A DNA stretch of 64,000 nt from Ornithomonoglobus_A sp045612845 (GCA_045612845.1 JAZKZV010000023.1:86706-150705); one strand, 5' to 3'. Positions 32,914 to 42,080 are shown, counted from the first letter of the stretch. Numbers and translations: made by a program. Notes: generated by a model from the sequence alone, not told the origin.

Positions 32914-32962
32914 AAGGGGTATGTTTACCTTGCTCATACGAGTTTGGTATACATACCCCTTA
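32914..32962 (+). terminator. Terminator after methylaspartate ammonia-lyase
   Basis: AAAGGGGTATGT-T-TACC pairs with GGTA-T-ACATACCCCTT in a 16-position stem with one mismatch and a long loop; it probably also ends the convergent MATE transcript. Confidence 0.65.
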
Positions 32963-32973
32963 ATTATTGTACG

Positions 32974-34311
32974 TTAATATCCGTATTTTTTTTGTTGTGT
33001 TGCAAGGAAGAAGACGGACAATAAAACTGCCAGCATTTCTGCAACGGTTACCGATATCCATATTCCGTCTATGCCAAATATCAATGGCAGTGTAAGAACA
33101 CATATACATTGAAAAAATAATATCCTCAAAAATGATATAAGTGCAGAAACGAGACCATTATTCAAGGCAGTAAAAAAGCTTGATGTAAAAATAGCAAAGC
33201 CTGCAAAAAGGAATGAATATGCGTATATCGAAAATGCTCTGCACGTAAGTTCTACAAGCTCATTGTCATAGCCTACAAACATAAGAGAAAACGGTCTTGA
33301 AAGAAACTTTGAGGCAAAGAACATAATTACTGCAAAAAATGCAATAACAACATTACTCTTTTTTAACAGTCCGTGTAACTCATTTTTGTTTTTTGCACCA
33401 TAGTGATAGCCTATTACGGGTGCAGTGCCTACAGAATACCCTATAAACACAGAAACAAACACAAAGTTTACATACATAAGTACACCATATGCCGCAATAC
33501 CATTCTCGCCTGCATACTTCATAAGCTGAAAATTAAAAATCATACTAATAAATGATAATGATATATTAGTCATCATTTCAGAAGAACCATTGGTGCATGT
33601 TTTTATAAGTGCTCCGGTATCAATACTTGTTTTTGTAAGCCTTAACAGACTTGAATTTTTGCCGAAGAAGTATATAAGGGGTATTGTTCCTCCAACTATC
33701 TGGCTTATTCCTGTAGCAAGTGCGGCACCAACAAGACCAAACGAAAAAACACCTACCAAAAGAGCATCAAGTATCATATTTGTAACACCCGAGAGAACTG
33801 TAACAAAAAGCCCTAATTGCGGTTTTTCGGCTGTAATAAAAAAGCTTTGGAATTCCATCTGCAATATAAATGCAGGAAGTGCAAGCAAAATCACTCTCCC
33901 GTATATAACACAATTTTCTAAAAGATTACCATCTGCGCCTAAAAGTAATGCTATAGGTCTTATAAAAATAATTCCAAGAACGGATAGTACAAATCCTAAT
34001 GCAATAGAAATATATACAATCATAGAAAATATACGGTTTGCCTCTGGTGAATCGCCCTCACCCAATGTTTTAGATACAAGCGCACTTCCGCCGGTGCCGA
34101 ACATGAATCCGATTGTACCTAAAATCATCAAAAATGGCATAATAAGGTTAACTGCGGCAAATGATGTTTTACCAACAAAATTAGACACAAAAAAACCGTC
34201 TACAACACCGTATATTGACGTAAATATCATCATAATTATAGATGGAATTGTAAACCTTAGTAATTTTTTATATGTAAAATGGTCCGATAATCGTATATTT
34301 GTTTTATTCAT
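32974..34311 (-). CDS. MATE family efflux transporter
   Basis: A 445-residue protein with about twelve hydrophobic helices. FTIPSIIMMIFTSIYGVVDGFFVS is the typical N-terminal MATE block, followed by GTGGSALVSKTLGEGD and, in the second half, SYSVGTAPVIGYHYGA-like sequence (IGYSVGTAPVIGYHYGAKN). It probably exports organic cations, drugs or metabolites with Na+ or H+; the substrate is unknown. Monocistronic between terminators, convergent with the mal operon. Confidence 0.88.
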   Translation of the reverse strand: MNKTNIRLSDHFTYKKLLRFTIPSIIMMIFTSIYGVVDGFFVSNFVGKTSFAAVNLIMPFLMILGTIGFMFGTGGSALVSKTLGEGDSPEANRIFSMIVYISIALGFVLSVLGIIFIRPIALLLGADGNLLENCVIYGRVILLALPAFILQMEFQSFFITAEKPQLGLFVTVLSGVTNMILDALLVGVFSFGLVGAALATGISQIVGGTIPLIYFFGKNSSLLRLTKTSIDTGALIKTCTNGSSEMMTNISLSFISMIFNFQLMKYAGENGIAAYGVLMYVNFVFVSVFIGYSVGTAPVIGYHYGAKNKNELHGLLKKSNVVIAFFAVIMFFASKFLSRPFSLMFVGYDNELVELTCRAFSIYAYSFLFAGFAIFTSSFFTALNNGLVSALISFLRILFFQCICVLTLPLIFGIDGIWISVTVAEMLAVLLSVFFLATQQKKYGY

Positions 34312-34391
34312 AAATATAAAGTCCTTTACTGTTATGTGGCTTAATTATTGTAGCATTAAAAAGAATCTTTGTCAATTTGTTTTATGCATAT

Positions 34392-34418
34392 AAAAAATCA
34401 GCAAAATGCTGATTTTTT
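34392..34418 (-). terminator. Terminator of the ATP synthase operon
   Basis: AAAAAATCAGCA pairs with TGCTGATTTTTT around AAA, directly at the atpC stop; T-rich on the minus strand. Confidence 0.85.
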
Positions 34419-34827
34419 ATATATATTTATCTTTTTTTGCTCTCAGTCGACTCAAGGCACGAGCCATATTCTTCTGTGCAATATGATATTCACGTATGCC
34501 TGTTTTGTGTAAAATAGCTTCGAGTGCCTCTGCGGCTGCACGCTTGGCTCTGTTTTCGTCAATTTCTTCGGGGCGCTCAGCAGTCTCTACAAGAACATGA
34601 ACATTGTTCTTTTCAATTTTTGTCCAGCCATGCGAAACAACTACTGTTTGTGTATTACCGTTGCTGTCGGTAAACCTTAAATTTCCCGGTACAATAGTTG
34701 TAAGCACATTATGATGATCCGCCAGTATTCCGTACTCGCCATCCTGGGTGGGTACAACAAGGGAATGGCACTCGCCTTCATAAAACGGTCTGTCAGCTGA
34801 TAATATTTTAAGATTAAAATTTTTCAT
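34417..34827 (-). CDS. atpC: F-type ATP synthase epsilon subunit
   Basis: A 136-residue central-stalk subunit. The N-terminal beta-barrel has KILSADRPFYEGECHSLVVP, DGEYGILADHHNVLTTI and PGNLRF. The C-terminal helical hairpin carries ERPEEIDENRAKRAAAEALEA. Normal length. Last gene of the operon, 20 bases after the gamma-beta gene. Confidence 0.93.
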   Translation of the reverse strand: MKNFNLKILSADRPFYEGECHSLVVPTQDGEYGILADHHNVLTTIVPGNLRFTDSNGNTQTVVVSHGWTKIEKNNVHVLVETAERPEEIDENRAKRAAAEALEAILHKTGIREYHIAQKNMARALSRLRAKKDKYI

Positions 34828-34847
34828 AACCTTTAAGTTCCTTGTGT

Positions 34848-37184
34848 TTAAAATTCGCCATTTTCAATCTTTTTGGCTTTTTCTATTACATCCTCAACAG
34901 TACCTACATTATAGAATGCCGCTTCGGGATATTCGTCCATTTTACCGTCAATTATCATTGCAAAACCGCGCAGAGTTTCGTTTAGAGGAACGTATACGCC
35001 AGGTATTCCCGTAAACTTTTCGGCAACGTGTGTCGGTTGTGAAAGAAAACGCTGTATCTTTCTTGCTCTGTTAACAGTAAGTTTATCCTCGTCGCTTAAC
35101 TCGTCTATACCTAAAATTGCAATAATATCCTGTAGCTCTTTGTTCTTTTGAAGTATACGCTGAACAGTTCTTGCAATTCTGTAATGTTCTACGCCTACAA
35201 TGGAGCTCTCAAGAATTCTTGATGTTGACTCTAACGGGTCAACTGCAGGGTAAATACCCTGTTCGGAAATTTTTCTGCTAAGCACGGTTGTTGCGTCAAG
35301 ATGCGAAAATACAGTTGAAGGTGCCGGGTCAGTCAAATCGTCTGCGGGTACATATACTGCCTGAACAGATGTAACTGAGCCATTTTTTGTAGATGCAATT
35401 CTCTCTTGCAGAGCGCCCATTTCCTCGGATAATGTAGGTTGATAACCAACTGCGGACGGCATTCTGCCAAGTAGTGTCGAAACCTCACTTCCTGCCTGAA
35501 CAAAACGGAATATATTATCTATAAATAGAAGTACATCTTTATTTTCTTTTTCACGAAAATACTCTGCCATAGTAAGACCTGAAAGTGCAACTCTCATTCT
35601 TACGCCGGGTGCTTCATTCATTTGACCGAATACAAGTGCAGTTTTTTCACTTACACCGCTCTCGTGCATTTCGTTCCATAAATCATTGCCCTCACGCGAA
35701 CGTTCTCCAACGCCGGTAAATATTGAATATCCGCCATGTTCCGTTGCGATGTTGTGTATAAGCTCTTGTATAAGCACGGTTTTTCCAACTCCAGCGCCAC
35801 CAAAGAGACCTATTTTTCCGCCCTTTGAATATGGCGCTAATAAGTCGATTACCTTTATACCTGTTTCGAGAACTTGTATGGCGGGACTCTGCTCATCAAA
35901 TGATGGGGGATTGCGGTGTATACTCCACTTTTCACACTTGTCGGGAATGTTTTTTTCACCGTCAATGGTTTCGCCTAAAACGTTAAACATTCTGCCTAAT
36001 GTATCTTTTCCTACAGGTACTTTTATACTGTCGCCTGTAGCCATAACCTCCATACCGCGTGATAGCCCATCACTTTCTGAGAGCATAATACAACGTACTA
36101 CACCATTACCTATGTGTGAAAAAACCTCCATGGTGCGTTTTTTATTGTGTGCAGTAACAGTTAGTGCTTCCTTAATTTTGGGCAGGTGTCCGTTTTCGAA
36201 AAGAACGTCAACAACACAACCTGATATTTGCGTTATTTTTCCAGACATTTGGTTTTTAACCTCCCTTTGTACAACTTCTCTTGTTAATTCTTTCCCGGCT
36301 TTTTTCGTCTCCATACTTTTTGCGCCCGAAGAAACTTCGGTAATTTCCTGAGTTATGGCACTTTGACGTATGTGATTATATATAAGGGATAATTCATCAA
36401 TCAATTTTTGAGCATTTTTATTTGCATTGTCCATTGCATTCATACGTGAGCTGTGCTCGCTGCAGTAACTGTCAATAAGCGCACTGTATATAAAGCCAGA
36501 CATATAGCTTGGCATCATATTTTCGAGCACTTCATTTATTGACGGAGAAAATTCAAACGGTTCGGTAATTACTTTTTTTTCATCGTGAATTTCGTCAGTT
36601 TCTGCATGATGAAATGGTAGCAGACGTGTTGTAACTGTGTTTGCAGTCATTCCCGAAAAGTCCGTATAGGTAACAAAAATTTTTGATAATTCTCCGTTGT
36701 TATAGAGGTCAAGCAAGTATTCCGAAATTTCTCTTGCACGGCTAAGTGTAGGATTTTGTGCAGTATACAAAAAGCTTTTTTCAATAGCAATGTTATTAGC
36801 CTCAAAAAATCTTCTTCCGCATTCACCCACAACAAAAAGACGCGGATTTTCGTGCTCCTTTATTTTTTCCACAACCTCTTTTAATACGTTTTGGTTATAT
36901 GCGCCTGCAAGACCTTTGTCTGAGGTTATTACAAGGTATCCGTATGAGCCTGCAAGCTCATGCTCGCCCGTGATAGGATAGAAATATTTATTGTCTATTT
37001 CAGATGAAAGTCTGAAAATTCGCTTTACTTCGGCATTTATGGCATCAAAATAAGGTCGTGTCAAATCCAGCTCCTTTTTTGCTTTTCGCATTTTGTTGGA
37101 GGATATAAGATACATTGCATTAGTTATCTTTTTTGTATCTGTTACACTATTTATATGATGTTTAATTTCCTTTGTTGAAGCCAT
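34848..37184 (-). CDS. atpG-atpD: F-type ATP synthase gamma-beta fusion
   Basis: One open frame of 778 codons. Residues 1-288 are a full gamma subunit (ASTKEIKHHINSVTDTKKIT at the start, AMDNANKNAQKLIDEL and AITQEITEVSSGAK at the end). Residues 289-312 are a charged linker. Residues 313-778 are a full beta subunit (MSGKITQISGCVVDV, Walker A GGAGVGKTVL, GERSREGND, DNIFRF). F1 needs three beta and one gamma, so a strict fusion is hard to reconcile with a normal rotor. AAAGGGAGG lies 11 bases before the internal ATG at 36248, so beta may also be made separately. A run of six A in the linker is a possible slippage or error site: removing one A gives a stop five codons on. Confidence 0.85.
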   Translation of the reverse strand: MASTKEIKHHINSVTDTKKITNAMYLISSNKMRKAKKELDLTRPYFDAINAEVKRIFRLSSEIDNKYFYPITGEHELAGSYGYLVITSDKGLAGAYNQNVLKEVVEKIKEHENPRLFVVGECGRRFFEANNIAIEKSFLYTAQNPTLSRAREISEYLLDLYNNGELSKIFVTYTDFSGMTANTVTTRLLPFHHAETDEIHDEKKVITEPFEFSPSINEVLENMMPSYMSGFIYSALIDSYCSEHSSRMNAMDNANKNAQKLIDELSLIYNHIRQSAITQEITEVSSGAKSMETKKAGKELTREVVQREVKNQMSGKITQISGCVVDVLFENGHLPKIKEALTVTAHNKKRTMEVFSHIGNGVVRCIMLSESDGLSRGMEVMATGDSIKVPVGKDTLGRMFNVLGETIDGEKNIPDKCEKWSIHRNPPSFDEQSPAIQVLETGIKVIDLLAPYSKGGKIGLFGGAGVGKTVLIQELIHNIATEHGGYSIFTGVGERSREGNDLWNEMHESGVSEKTALVFGQMNEAPGVRMRVALSGLTMAEYFREKENKDVLLFIDNIFRFVQAGSEVSTLLGRMPSAVGYQPTLSEEMGALQERIASTKNGSVTSVQAVYVPADDLTDPAPSTVFSHLDATTVLSRKISEQGIYPAVDPLESTSRILESSIVGVEHYRIARTVQRILQKNKELQDIIAILGIDELSDEDKLTVNRARKIQRFLSQPTHVAEKFTGIPGVYVPLNETLRGFAMIIDGKMDEYPEAAFYNVGTVEDVIEKAKKIENGEF

Positions 37185-38936
37185 TTATATTCTATGCTCC
37201 TGTTTGATTTTATTTATTGCCTTTTGTGCTTCTTTTAATATAGTTTCTTTATCCTCGTCCGATAAAACACCATTATATTCTATGTTGTTGCATATTTCCG
37301 GACAAGAATCCTCAAGATGTAAAAGTATATCTCTCATAACAGAATTTATTATATCCTTTGGGATATCCTCTAAAAGACGGTTTAACACACAAACAAGAAT
37401 AAGCACCTGTTCGTATTGCTTGTATGGTGAGGCTTCCTCCTGAATAAGTATCTGCATTAAACCCTCACCGTAGTTAAGTTGTCTTTTTGTTGTACTGTCA
37501 AGCTCACTTGCAAACTGTGTAAACACTTCCATTTCGTGATATTGTGCAAGGTCGAGTCTTATAGCACCCGATGCCTTCTTCATTGCCTTTGTCTGGGCAT
37601 TTCCGCCCACACGCGAAACTGACAGACCAACATTCACCGCAGGTCGCTGACCCGAGAAAAAGAGCTCACTCTCTAAAAAAATCTGTCCGTCTGTGATAGA
37701 AATGATATTTGTGGGGATATATGCACTTACATCTCCCGATTGTGTTTCGGCAATAGGCAGAGCGGTCATTGACCCGCCGCCATTCTCTTCGCTCAAATGT
37801 GCACTGCGTTCAAGCAGTCTTGAATGAAGATAAAATACATCGCCAGGATATGCTTCTCTTCCGGGAGAGCGTCCCAATAACAAGCTTATTGAACGATATG
37901 CAACAGCGTGCTTTGATAAATCGTCATAAACTATTAGAACGTCTTTGCCCTTGTTCATAAAATATTCGCCCAATGCACAACCTGCATATGGAGCAATATA
38001 CTGCAAGGAGGCACTGTCGCCTGCCGAGGCATTTACTATTATTGAATACTCCATTGCACCATTGTTCTTGAGTGTATTAAGAATTTTAGCAACAGAGCTT
38101 GCTTTTTGACCTATAGCAACATAGATGCAAATTACGTCTTTGCCTTTTTGGTTTAATATAGTATCGACAGCAATAGCGGTTTTACCTGTTTGTCTGTCGC
38201 CTATAATAAGCTCACGCTGACCTTTGCCGATAGGGAACATAGAGTCTATTGTAAGAATGCCTGTCTCGAGGGGTGTATCAACAGACTGTCTGTCAATTAT
38301 TCCGGGTGCGTGTCTTTCTATTGGATAGTAATCATCACATTCTATAGCACCTTTACCGTCAATGGGATTACCGAGTGCGTCAACTACGCGTCCTATAAAT
38401 GCCTCGCCAACAGGCATGCCTGCAGTTTTACCTGTTCTTCGTACCGGGGTGCCCTCACAAATGTCATTGTCATTGTCGAACAGTATACAACCGATTTCAT
38501 TTTCCTTTAAATCCTGTATCATACCGCGTACTCCGGATGAAAACATAAGTATTTCACCATATTCGGCTCTGTCAAGACCTGATACTGTTGCAATACCATC
38601 GCCAACAGTAAGGACAGTACCAATTTCCTGGGACAGTGCTTTTGGTGTCCACGAATTTATTGTTTCCTTAAGAAGGGGTATAAGGTCGGAATCGGTTTTT
38701 TTTATGTTTTTGAGTGTATTTTTAAGTTGTTGAAGTCTTCCGTCTAAACTCCAGTCATATACGTCATCGTTGATTTCCAGACGAAAACCGCCCTTTTGCT
38801 TATCATTTTGTATCCACTCCAGAACAACATCATCACCGTATCTGGACGTTAAAAAGGCATTGAATTTTTCAGTCTGGATTTCGCTTGGCTTTGTTTTTGA
38901 GTACAGGCGGGCTGACTTTACAGATAAATCATTCAT
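37185..38936 (-). CDS. atpA: F-type ATP synthase alpha subunit with fused delta C-terminal domain
   Basis: A 583-residue protein. Residues 1 to about 77 match the C-terminal domain of delta (OSCP): LTSRYGDDVVLEW, QKGGFRLEINDDVYDWSLDG, RLQQLKNTLKN. From about 78 on it is a full alpha subunit: SQEIGTVLTVGDGIATVSGL, Walker A GDRQTGKTA, VYDDLSKHAVAYR, GRSPGREAYPGD. The delta N-terminal domain, which normally binds alpha, is absent, and no separate atpH exists in the operon. ATG 38936 has GAGG eight bases upstream and overlaps the atpF stop; the true fusion cannot come from one frameshift. Confidence 0.88.
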   Translation of the reverse strand: MNDLSVKSARLYSKTKPSEIQTEKFNAFLTSRYGDDVVLEWIQNDKQKGGFRLEINDDVYDWSLDGRLQQLKNTLKNIKKTDSDLIPLLKETINSWTPKALSQEIGTVLTVGDGIATVSGLDRAEYGEILMFSSGVRGMIQDLKENEIGCILFDNDNDICEGTPVRRTGKTAGMPVGEAFIGRVVDALGNPIDGKGAIECDDYYPIERHAPGIIDRQSVDTPLETGILTIDSMFPIGKGQRELIIGDRQTGKTAIAVDTILNQKGKDVICIYVAIGQKASSVAKILNTLKNNGAMEYSIIVNASAGDSASLQYIAPYAGCALGEYFMNKGKDVLIVYDDLSKHAVAYRSISLLLGRSPGREAYPGDVFYLHSRLLERSAHLSEENGGGSMTALPIAETQSGDVSAYIPTNIISITDGQIFLESELFFSGQRPAVNVGLSVSRVGGNAQTKAMKKASGAIRLDLAQYHEMEVFTQFASELDSTTKRQLNYGEGLMQILIQEEASPYKQYEQVLILVCVLNRLLEDIPKDIINSVMRDILLHLEDSCPEICNNIEYNGVLSDEDKETILKEAQKAINKIKQEHRI

Positions 38937-39414
38937 CTGTCTCACCTCGTTCTACTGAACTCAAAAAATCATCAAATATCTCCGAATCTTGTTTTCTTAT
39001 AAGCTTTTCGGTTGCTTTTATTGCCATTTCTTCTATTTGTGCCTGTGCAGAATTGATTATCCTTGAATATTCATGCTGTGCTTTTTCTTTTGCCTGTGCA
39101 ATTATCTTTGCTGCTTCCTCTTGTGCATTTAATATGCTTTCTTTGTTTAGTTCTTCTGTTCTTTTAAAAGTCTCATTTTTTATATTCATTATTTCATCTT
39201 CGGCATTAGAGAGCTTTTCTTCGTATAGAGCCTGTTTTTCTTTTGCTTTTTCGAGGTTGCTCATAGCCTCCTCGTCGAGACCTTTATAGTAGTCCATGCG
39301 CTTTTGCATAAAATCCTTTACAGGCTTGTACAACAAAAAATACAATATAGCAAATAATATAACAAAATTCAGAAGATGAAGAAGAATTTGTTGCCAATCT
39401 ATATTTAACGGCAT
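38929..39414 (-). CDS. atpF: F-type ATP synthase b subunit
   Basis: A 161-residue peripheral-stalk subunit: one N-terminal membrane helix (ILLHLLNFVILFAILYFLLY, about 10-29) then a long charged helix (30-150) of coiled-coil character. ATG 39414 chosen, with GAGGTGA seven bases before it; an in-frame extension of nine codons upstream is only the overlap with atpE. The stop overlaps the start of the next gene by eight bases. It must contact the delta domain now carried on alpha. Confidence 0.9.
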   Translation of the reverse strand: MPLNIDWQQILLHLLNFVILFAILYFLLYKPVKDFMQKRMDYYKGLDEEAMSNLEKAKEKQALYEEKLSNAEDEIMNIKNETFKRTEELNKESILNAQEEAAKIIAQAKEKAQHEYSRIINSAQAQIEEMAIKATEKLIRKQDSEIFDDFLSSVERGETDE

Positions 39415-39430
39415 AATGCTCACCTCACCC

Positions 39431-39787
39431 TTACAGTACAAATATAATCAATATTGCAATAACAAGTGCATAGATTATAGCTGTTTCTATAAATACAAGA
39501 CCAAGCATGAGGTTTGTTCTTATTTTACCGTCTGCCTCAGGTTGTCTTGATATGCCCTCGGAAGCCTTTGCGATAGCCCAACCCATAGCAACAGCACCGC
39601 CCGCCGCTGCAAGACCTATTGCAATGCCTGCCGCTATTGCTTTGCTACCTTTTGTCTGTTCAGTTGCCTGGGTGATAGTTACTTCACTCGTGCCTGATTC
39701 AACATCTGCATAGGATGTTGTTACAAAAGCAGACATCATAACTAAAAGTACAAACAATATTGATAAACCCTTTACTAATCTTTTCAT
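39431..39787 (-). CDS. atpE: F-type ATP synthase c subunit with N-terminal extension
   Basis: 118 residues, long for a c subunit. Residues 1-27 form a signal-like hydrophobic segment ending SYADVESG; a polar stretch follows to about 46; then the usual hairpin: helix 1 (AAGIAIGLAAAGGAVAMGWA), loop SRQPEADG, helix 2 (LGLVFIETAIIYALVIAI) with the ion-binding Glu in FIET. The position occupied by Gln in Na+-binding c subunits is Met here, which favours H+ coupling. The leader may be cleaved or act in insertion. Confidence 0.9.
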   Translation of the reverse strand: MKRLVKGLSILFVLLVMMSAFVTTSYADVESGTSEVTITQATEQTKGSKAIAAGIAIGLAAAGGAVAMGWAIAKASEGISRQPEADGKIRTNLMLGLVFIETAIIYALVIAILIIFVL

Positions 39788-39788
39788 T

Positions 39789-40595
39789 TTACTTTTCCTC
39801 TCTTTCTGATACTTCTCCGTAGAATAGTGCAGTAAGCATTGTTAATACATATGCCTGTATTAAGGCATGCAGAATTGTAAATAATACGCCTACTATTATA
39901 GGTAATACAAAGCTTAAATGCATGTAGTGATACACAAGCTCTGTTACGAGAGCACCGCTTAGCAGAGCTCCGAAAATTCTGAAACTCATAGATATGGGCA
40001 GAGAAAAATCCTTTAGTGTTTTTCCTATGCCTTTTACCTTGTTTGCCATAATTCCGCCCGACAGTATAATGGTGTATGAGAGAAATCCCATCATAATAGC
40101 ACCGTTTATATCGGATAGGGGGGCGGGTAATGCTATAGGATTTCCGGTTGTTGTAATTGCCTGAAACCCAAAGAGCTCAAACAATGTTCCTATTGCAATA
40201 TATGTGCCGGCAGTAAATATATACGCACCTAAAAATCTGTTCTTGTGGGGACTGTTTGACTTTGACATATTATCAAACATACCTACAGCTGTTTCGAGAA
40301 CAAGTTGAAACTTTCCCGGAACATATTTAAATTTGGGGATTGCGAATATTCTTACAATCAAGGCAAATACAAACAGTATGGCACTAACAACAAAACCGGA
40401 TATAAGACCGGGATTTACGTTCTTTATGCCTAAAAGATTGATTTTGTTTTCTTCGTGAAGAACTGCGTCGCGCATAACTGTCTGGATTGACTGATGTGTT
40501 ATATGAGGTCTTGGAACCAGAAATACACCAATCAGTAGTAGTACTGTAACTGCCGCAAATATAATAATGCTTATCTTTTTGTGTTTTTTGCTCAC
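39789..40595 (-). CDS. atpB: F-type ATP synthase a subunit
   Basis: A 268-residue membrane protein with about six helices. The essential Arg lies in SMSFRIFGALLSGAL, and ALIQAYVLTMLTALFYGE is the conserved last helix. It forms the ion half-channels with the c ring. GTG 40595 is six bases after AGGAGG. First gene of the operon; no atpI is present. Confidence 0.93.
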   Translation of the reverse strand: MSKKHKKISIIIFAAVTVLLLIGVFLVPRPHITHQSIQTVMRDAVLHEENKINLLGIKNVNPGLISGFVVSAILFVFALIVRIFAIPKFKYVPGKFQLVLETAVGMFDNMSKSNSPHKNRFLGAYIFTAGTYIAIGTLFELFGFQAITTTGNPIALPAPLSDINGAIMMGFLSYTIILSGGIMANKVKGIGKTLKDFSLPISMSFRIFGALLSGALVTELVYHYMHLSFVLPIIVGVLFTILHALIQAYVLTMLTALFYGEVSEREEK

Positions 40596-40633
40596 GCATA
40601 TCCTCCTTTCTGTCTTTACAAGCTTTTCTAACT

Positions 40634-40661
40634 ATTATACACCTAATTTAATAAAAAACAA
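40634..40661 (-). promoter_or_regulatory. Promoter of the ATP synthase operon
   Basis: On the minus strand TTGTTT (40661-40656), 16-base spacer, TATAAT (40639-40634), about 39 bases before the atpB start. The palindrome GGCTTAAGCC lies just upstream. Confidence 0.65.
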
Positions 40662-40704
40662 GGCTTAAGCCATATTTATTTTTTAAATTAGCACAATATA
40701 CAAA

Positions 40705-41979
40705 TTATTTTTCTACAACATTCTGAGTTGCACACATTATTCCCAATTTTGCGCTTTCATATGTCAGACCGCCCTGCATATATGCGATATATGGCGGTTT
40801 GATAGGTCCGTCTGCGCTAAGCTCTATTGAAGAGCCCTGTATAAATGCACCGGCTGCCATAATAACCTGGTCCTGATATCCGGGCATATCCCATGGCATT
40901 GGTGTTACAAAGCTGTCTATGGGTGAGCCTTTTTGTATACCCTGACAAAACGCAATAACACCTTCCGGTGTACCGAATTTTATGGATTGAATTATATCAT
41001 ATCGGTTTTGGGTAGGCTTGGGGTCGACCTCAAAGCCTAATTCCTCAAAAACTGCTGAGCATAAAAGTGCCGATTTTATTGCCTGCAGTACAATATGCGG
41101 AGCTAAAAACAAACCCTGATATAAAGCCTTGTTCATGCCAAGAGATGCACCACACTCTTTACCTATACCAACTGATGTAAAGCGATATGAGCAAAGCTCA
41201 ACATATTTTGACTTGCCTGCAATATATCCGCCCGACGGTGCAATTCCGCCTCCCGGATTTTTTATGAGCGAGCCTGCCATAAGGTCTGCACCAAAATCGG
41301 TAGGCTCCTTTGTATCAACGAACTCACCGTAGCAGTTATCTACTATGCATATTGTCTGTGGTGAAATTTCTTTTACAAAGCTTATTATTTCACCAATTTG
41401 TTCTGCACTGTAAGAGGGTCTCCAGCCATAACCCTTTGAGCGTTGTATCATAACTGCTTTTACAGTGTTTTTGGATAATACGTCTTTTATATTATTATAG
41501 TCTACTTGTCCGTCTTTTAGGTCTATTTGTTTGTAGTTAACTCCAAAATCTTTTAGCGAGCCATCGCCTGCTGTACCTGATATACCTATTACTTCCTCCA
41601 GTGTGTCATATGGCTTACCAGTTATGGCAACAAGTAAATCACCGGGACGTAAAACACCAAAAAGCATTGTAGAGAGTGCATGAGTACCATTTACAAAGCT
41701 GTATCTTACAAGTGCATCCTCTGCACCAAAAATTTGTGCATATACTTTATCTAAAGTATCTCTGCCTATGTCATCGTATCCATATCCTGAAGTTGAGGTG
41801 AAGTGTGTTTCGGATATGTTATTATCATAAAAAGCCTTCATAACCTTTAACTGATTTATTTGTGCAATATCTTCGGCTCTTTTAAATTGTTCTAAAACTT
41901 TTTTTTCGGCATTGTCTATAAGCTCTAAAACCCTGTCAGATATACCAAAATTATTCTTTATAAATTCATTCTTATCCAT
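40705..41979 (-). CDS. PLP-dependent methionine gamma-lyase family protein (YnbB-like)
   Basis: A 424-residue fold-type I PLP enzyme of the group once called aluminium-resistance protein. SETHFTSTSGYGYDDIGRD, VRYSFVNGTHALSTMLFGVLRPGD and QRSKGYGWRPS are family blocks. MAGSLIKNPGGGIAPSGGYIAG holds the PLP Lys. The natural substrate is uncertain (probably a sulfur amino acid). Monocistronic, upstream of the atp operon on the same strand. Confidence 0.85.
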   Translation of the reverse strand: MDKNEFIKNNFGISDRVLELIDNAEKKVLEQFKRAEDIAQINQLKVMKAFYDNNISETHFTSTSGYGYDDIGRDTLDKVYAQIFGAEDALVRYSFVNGTHALSTMLFGVLRPGDLLVAITGKPYDTLEEVIGISGTAGDGSLKDFGVNYKQIDLKDGQVDYNNIKDVLSKNTVKAVMIQRSKGYGWRPSYSAEQIGEIISFVKEISPQTICIVDNCYGEFVDTKEPTDFGADLMAGSLIKNPGGGIAPSGGYIAGKSKYVELCSYRFTSVGIGKECGASLGMNKALYQGLFLAPHIVLQAIKSALLCSAVFEELGFEVDPKPTQNRYDIIQSIKFGTPEGVIAFCQGIQKGSPIDSFVTPMPWDMPGYQDQVIMAAGAFIQGSSIELSADGPIKPPYIAYMQGGLTYESAKLGIMCATQNVVEK

Positions 41980-42080
41980 TTTTAACAGCCTTTCATTTTT
42001 TCTAAAAGTTTATCACAAAAAGAAATTTTTGTCAATATAAGCACAAACATAAAAATTGTAGATAAAATGAGCCAAACCTA

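Noticed and set aside
33590..34393. A 267-codon plus-strand frame antisense to the MATE gene
   Set aside because: Shadow of the MATE coding strand; composition and lack of a start signal rule it out.
35686..36351. A 221-codon plus-strand frame antisense to the gamma-beta gene
   Set aside because: Lies wholly opposite conserved beta and gamma sequence, with no Shine-Dalgarno or recognisable domain.
37185..38936. Delta-alpha fusion explained as a frameshift between atpH and atpA
   Set aside because: The delta N-terminal domain is absent altogether, and the start overlaps the atpF stop with a proper Shine-Dalgarno, so a simple indel cannot explain it.
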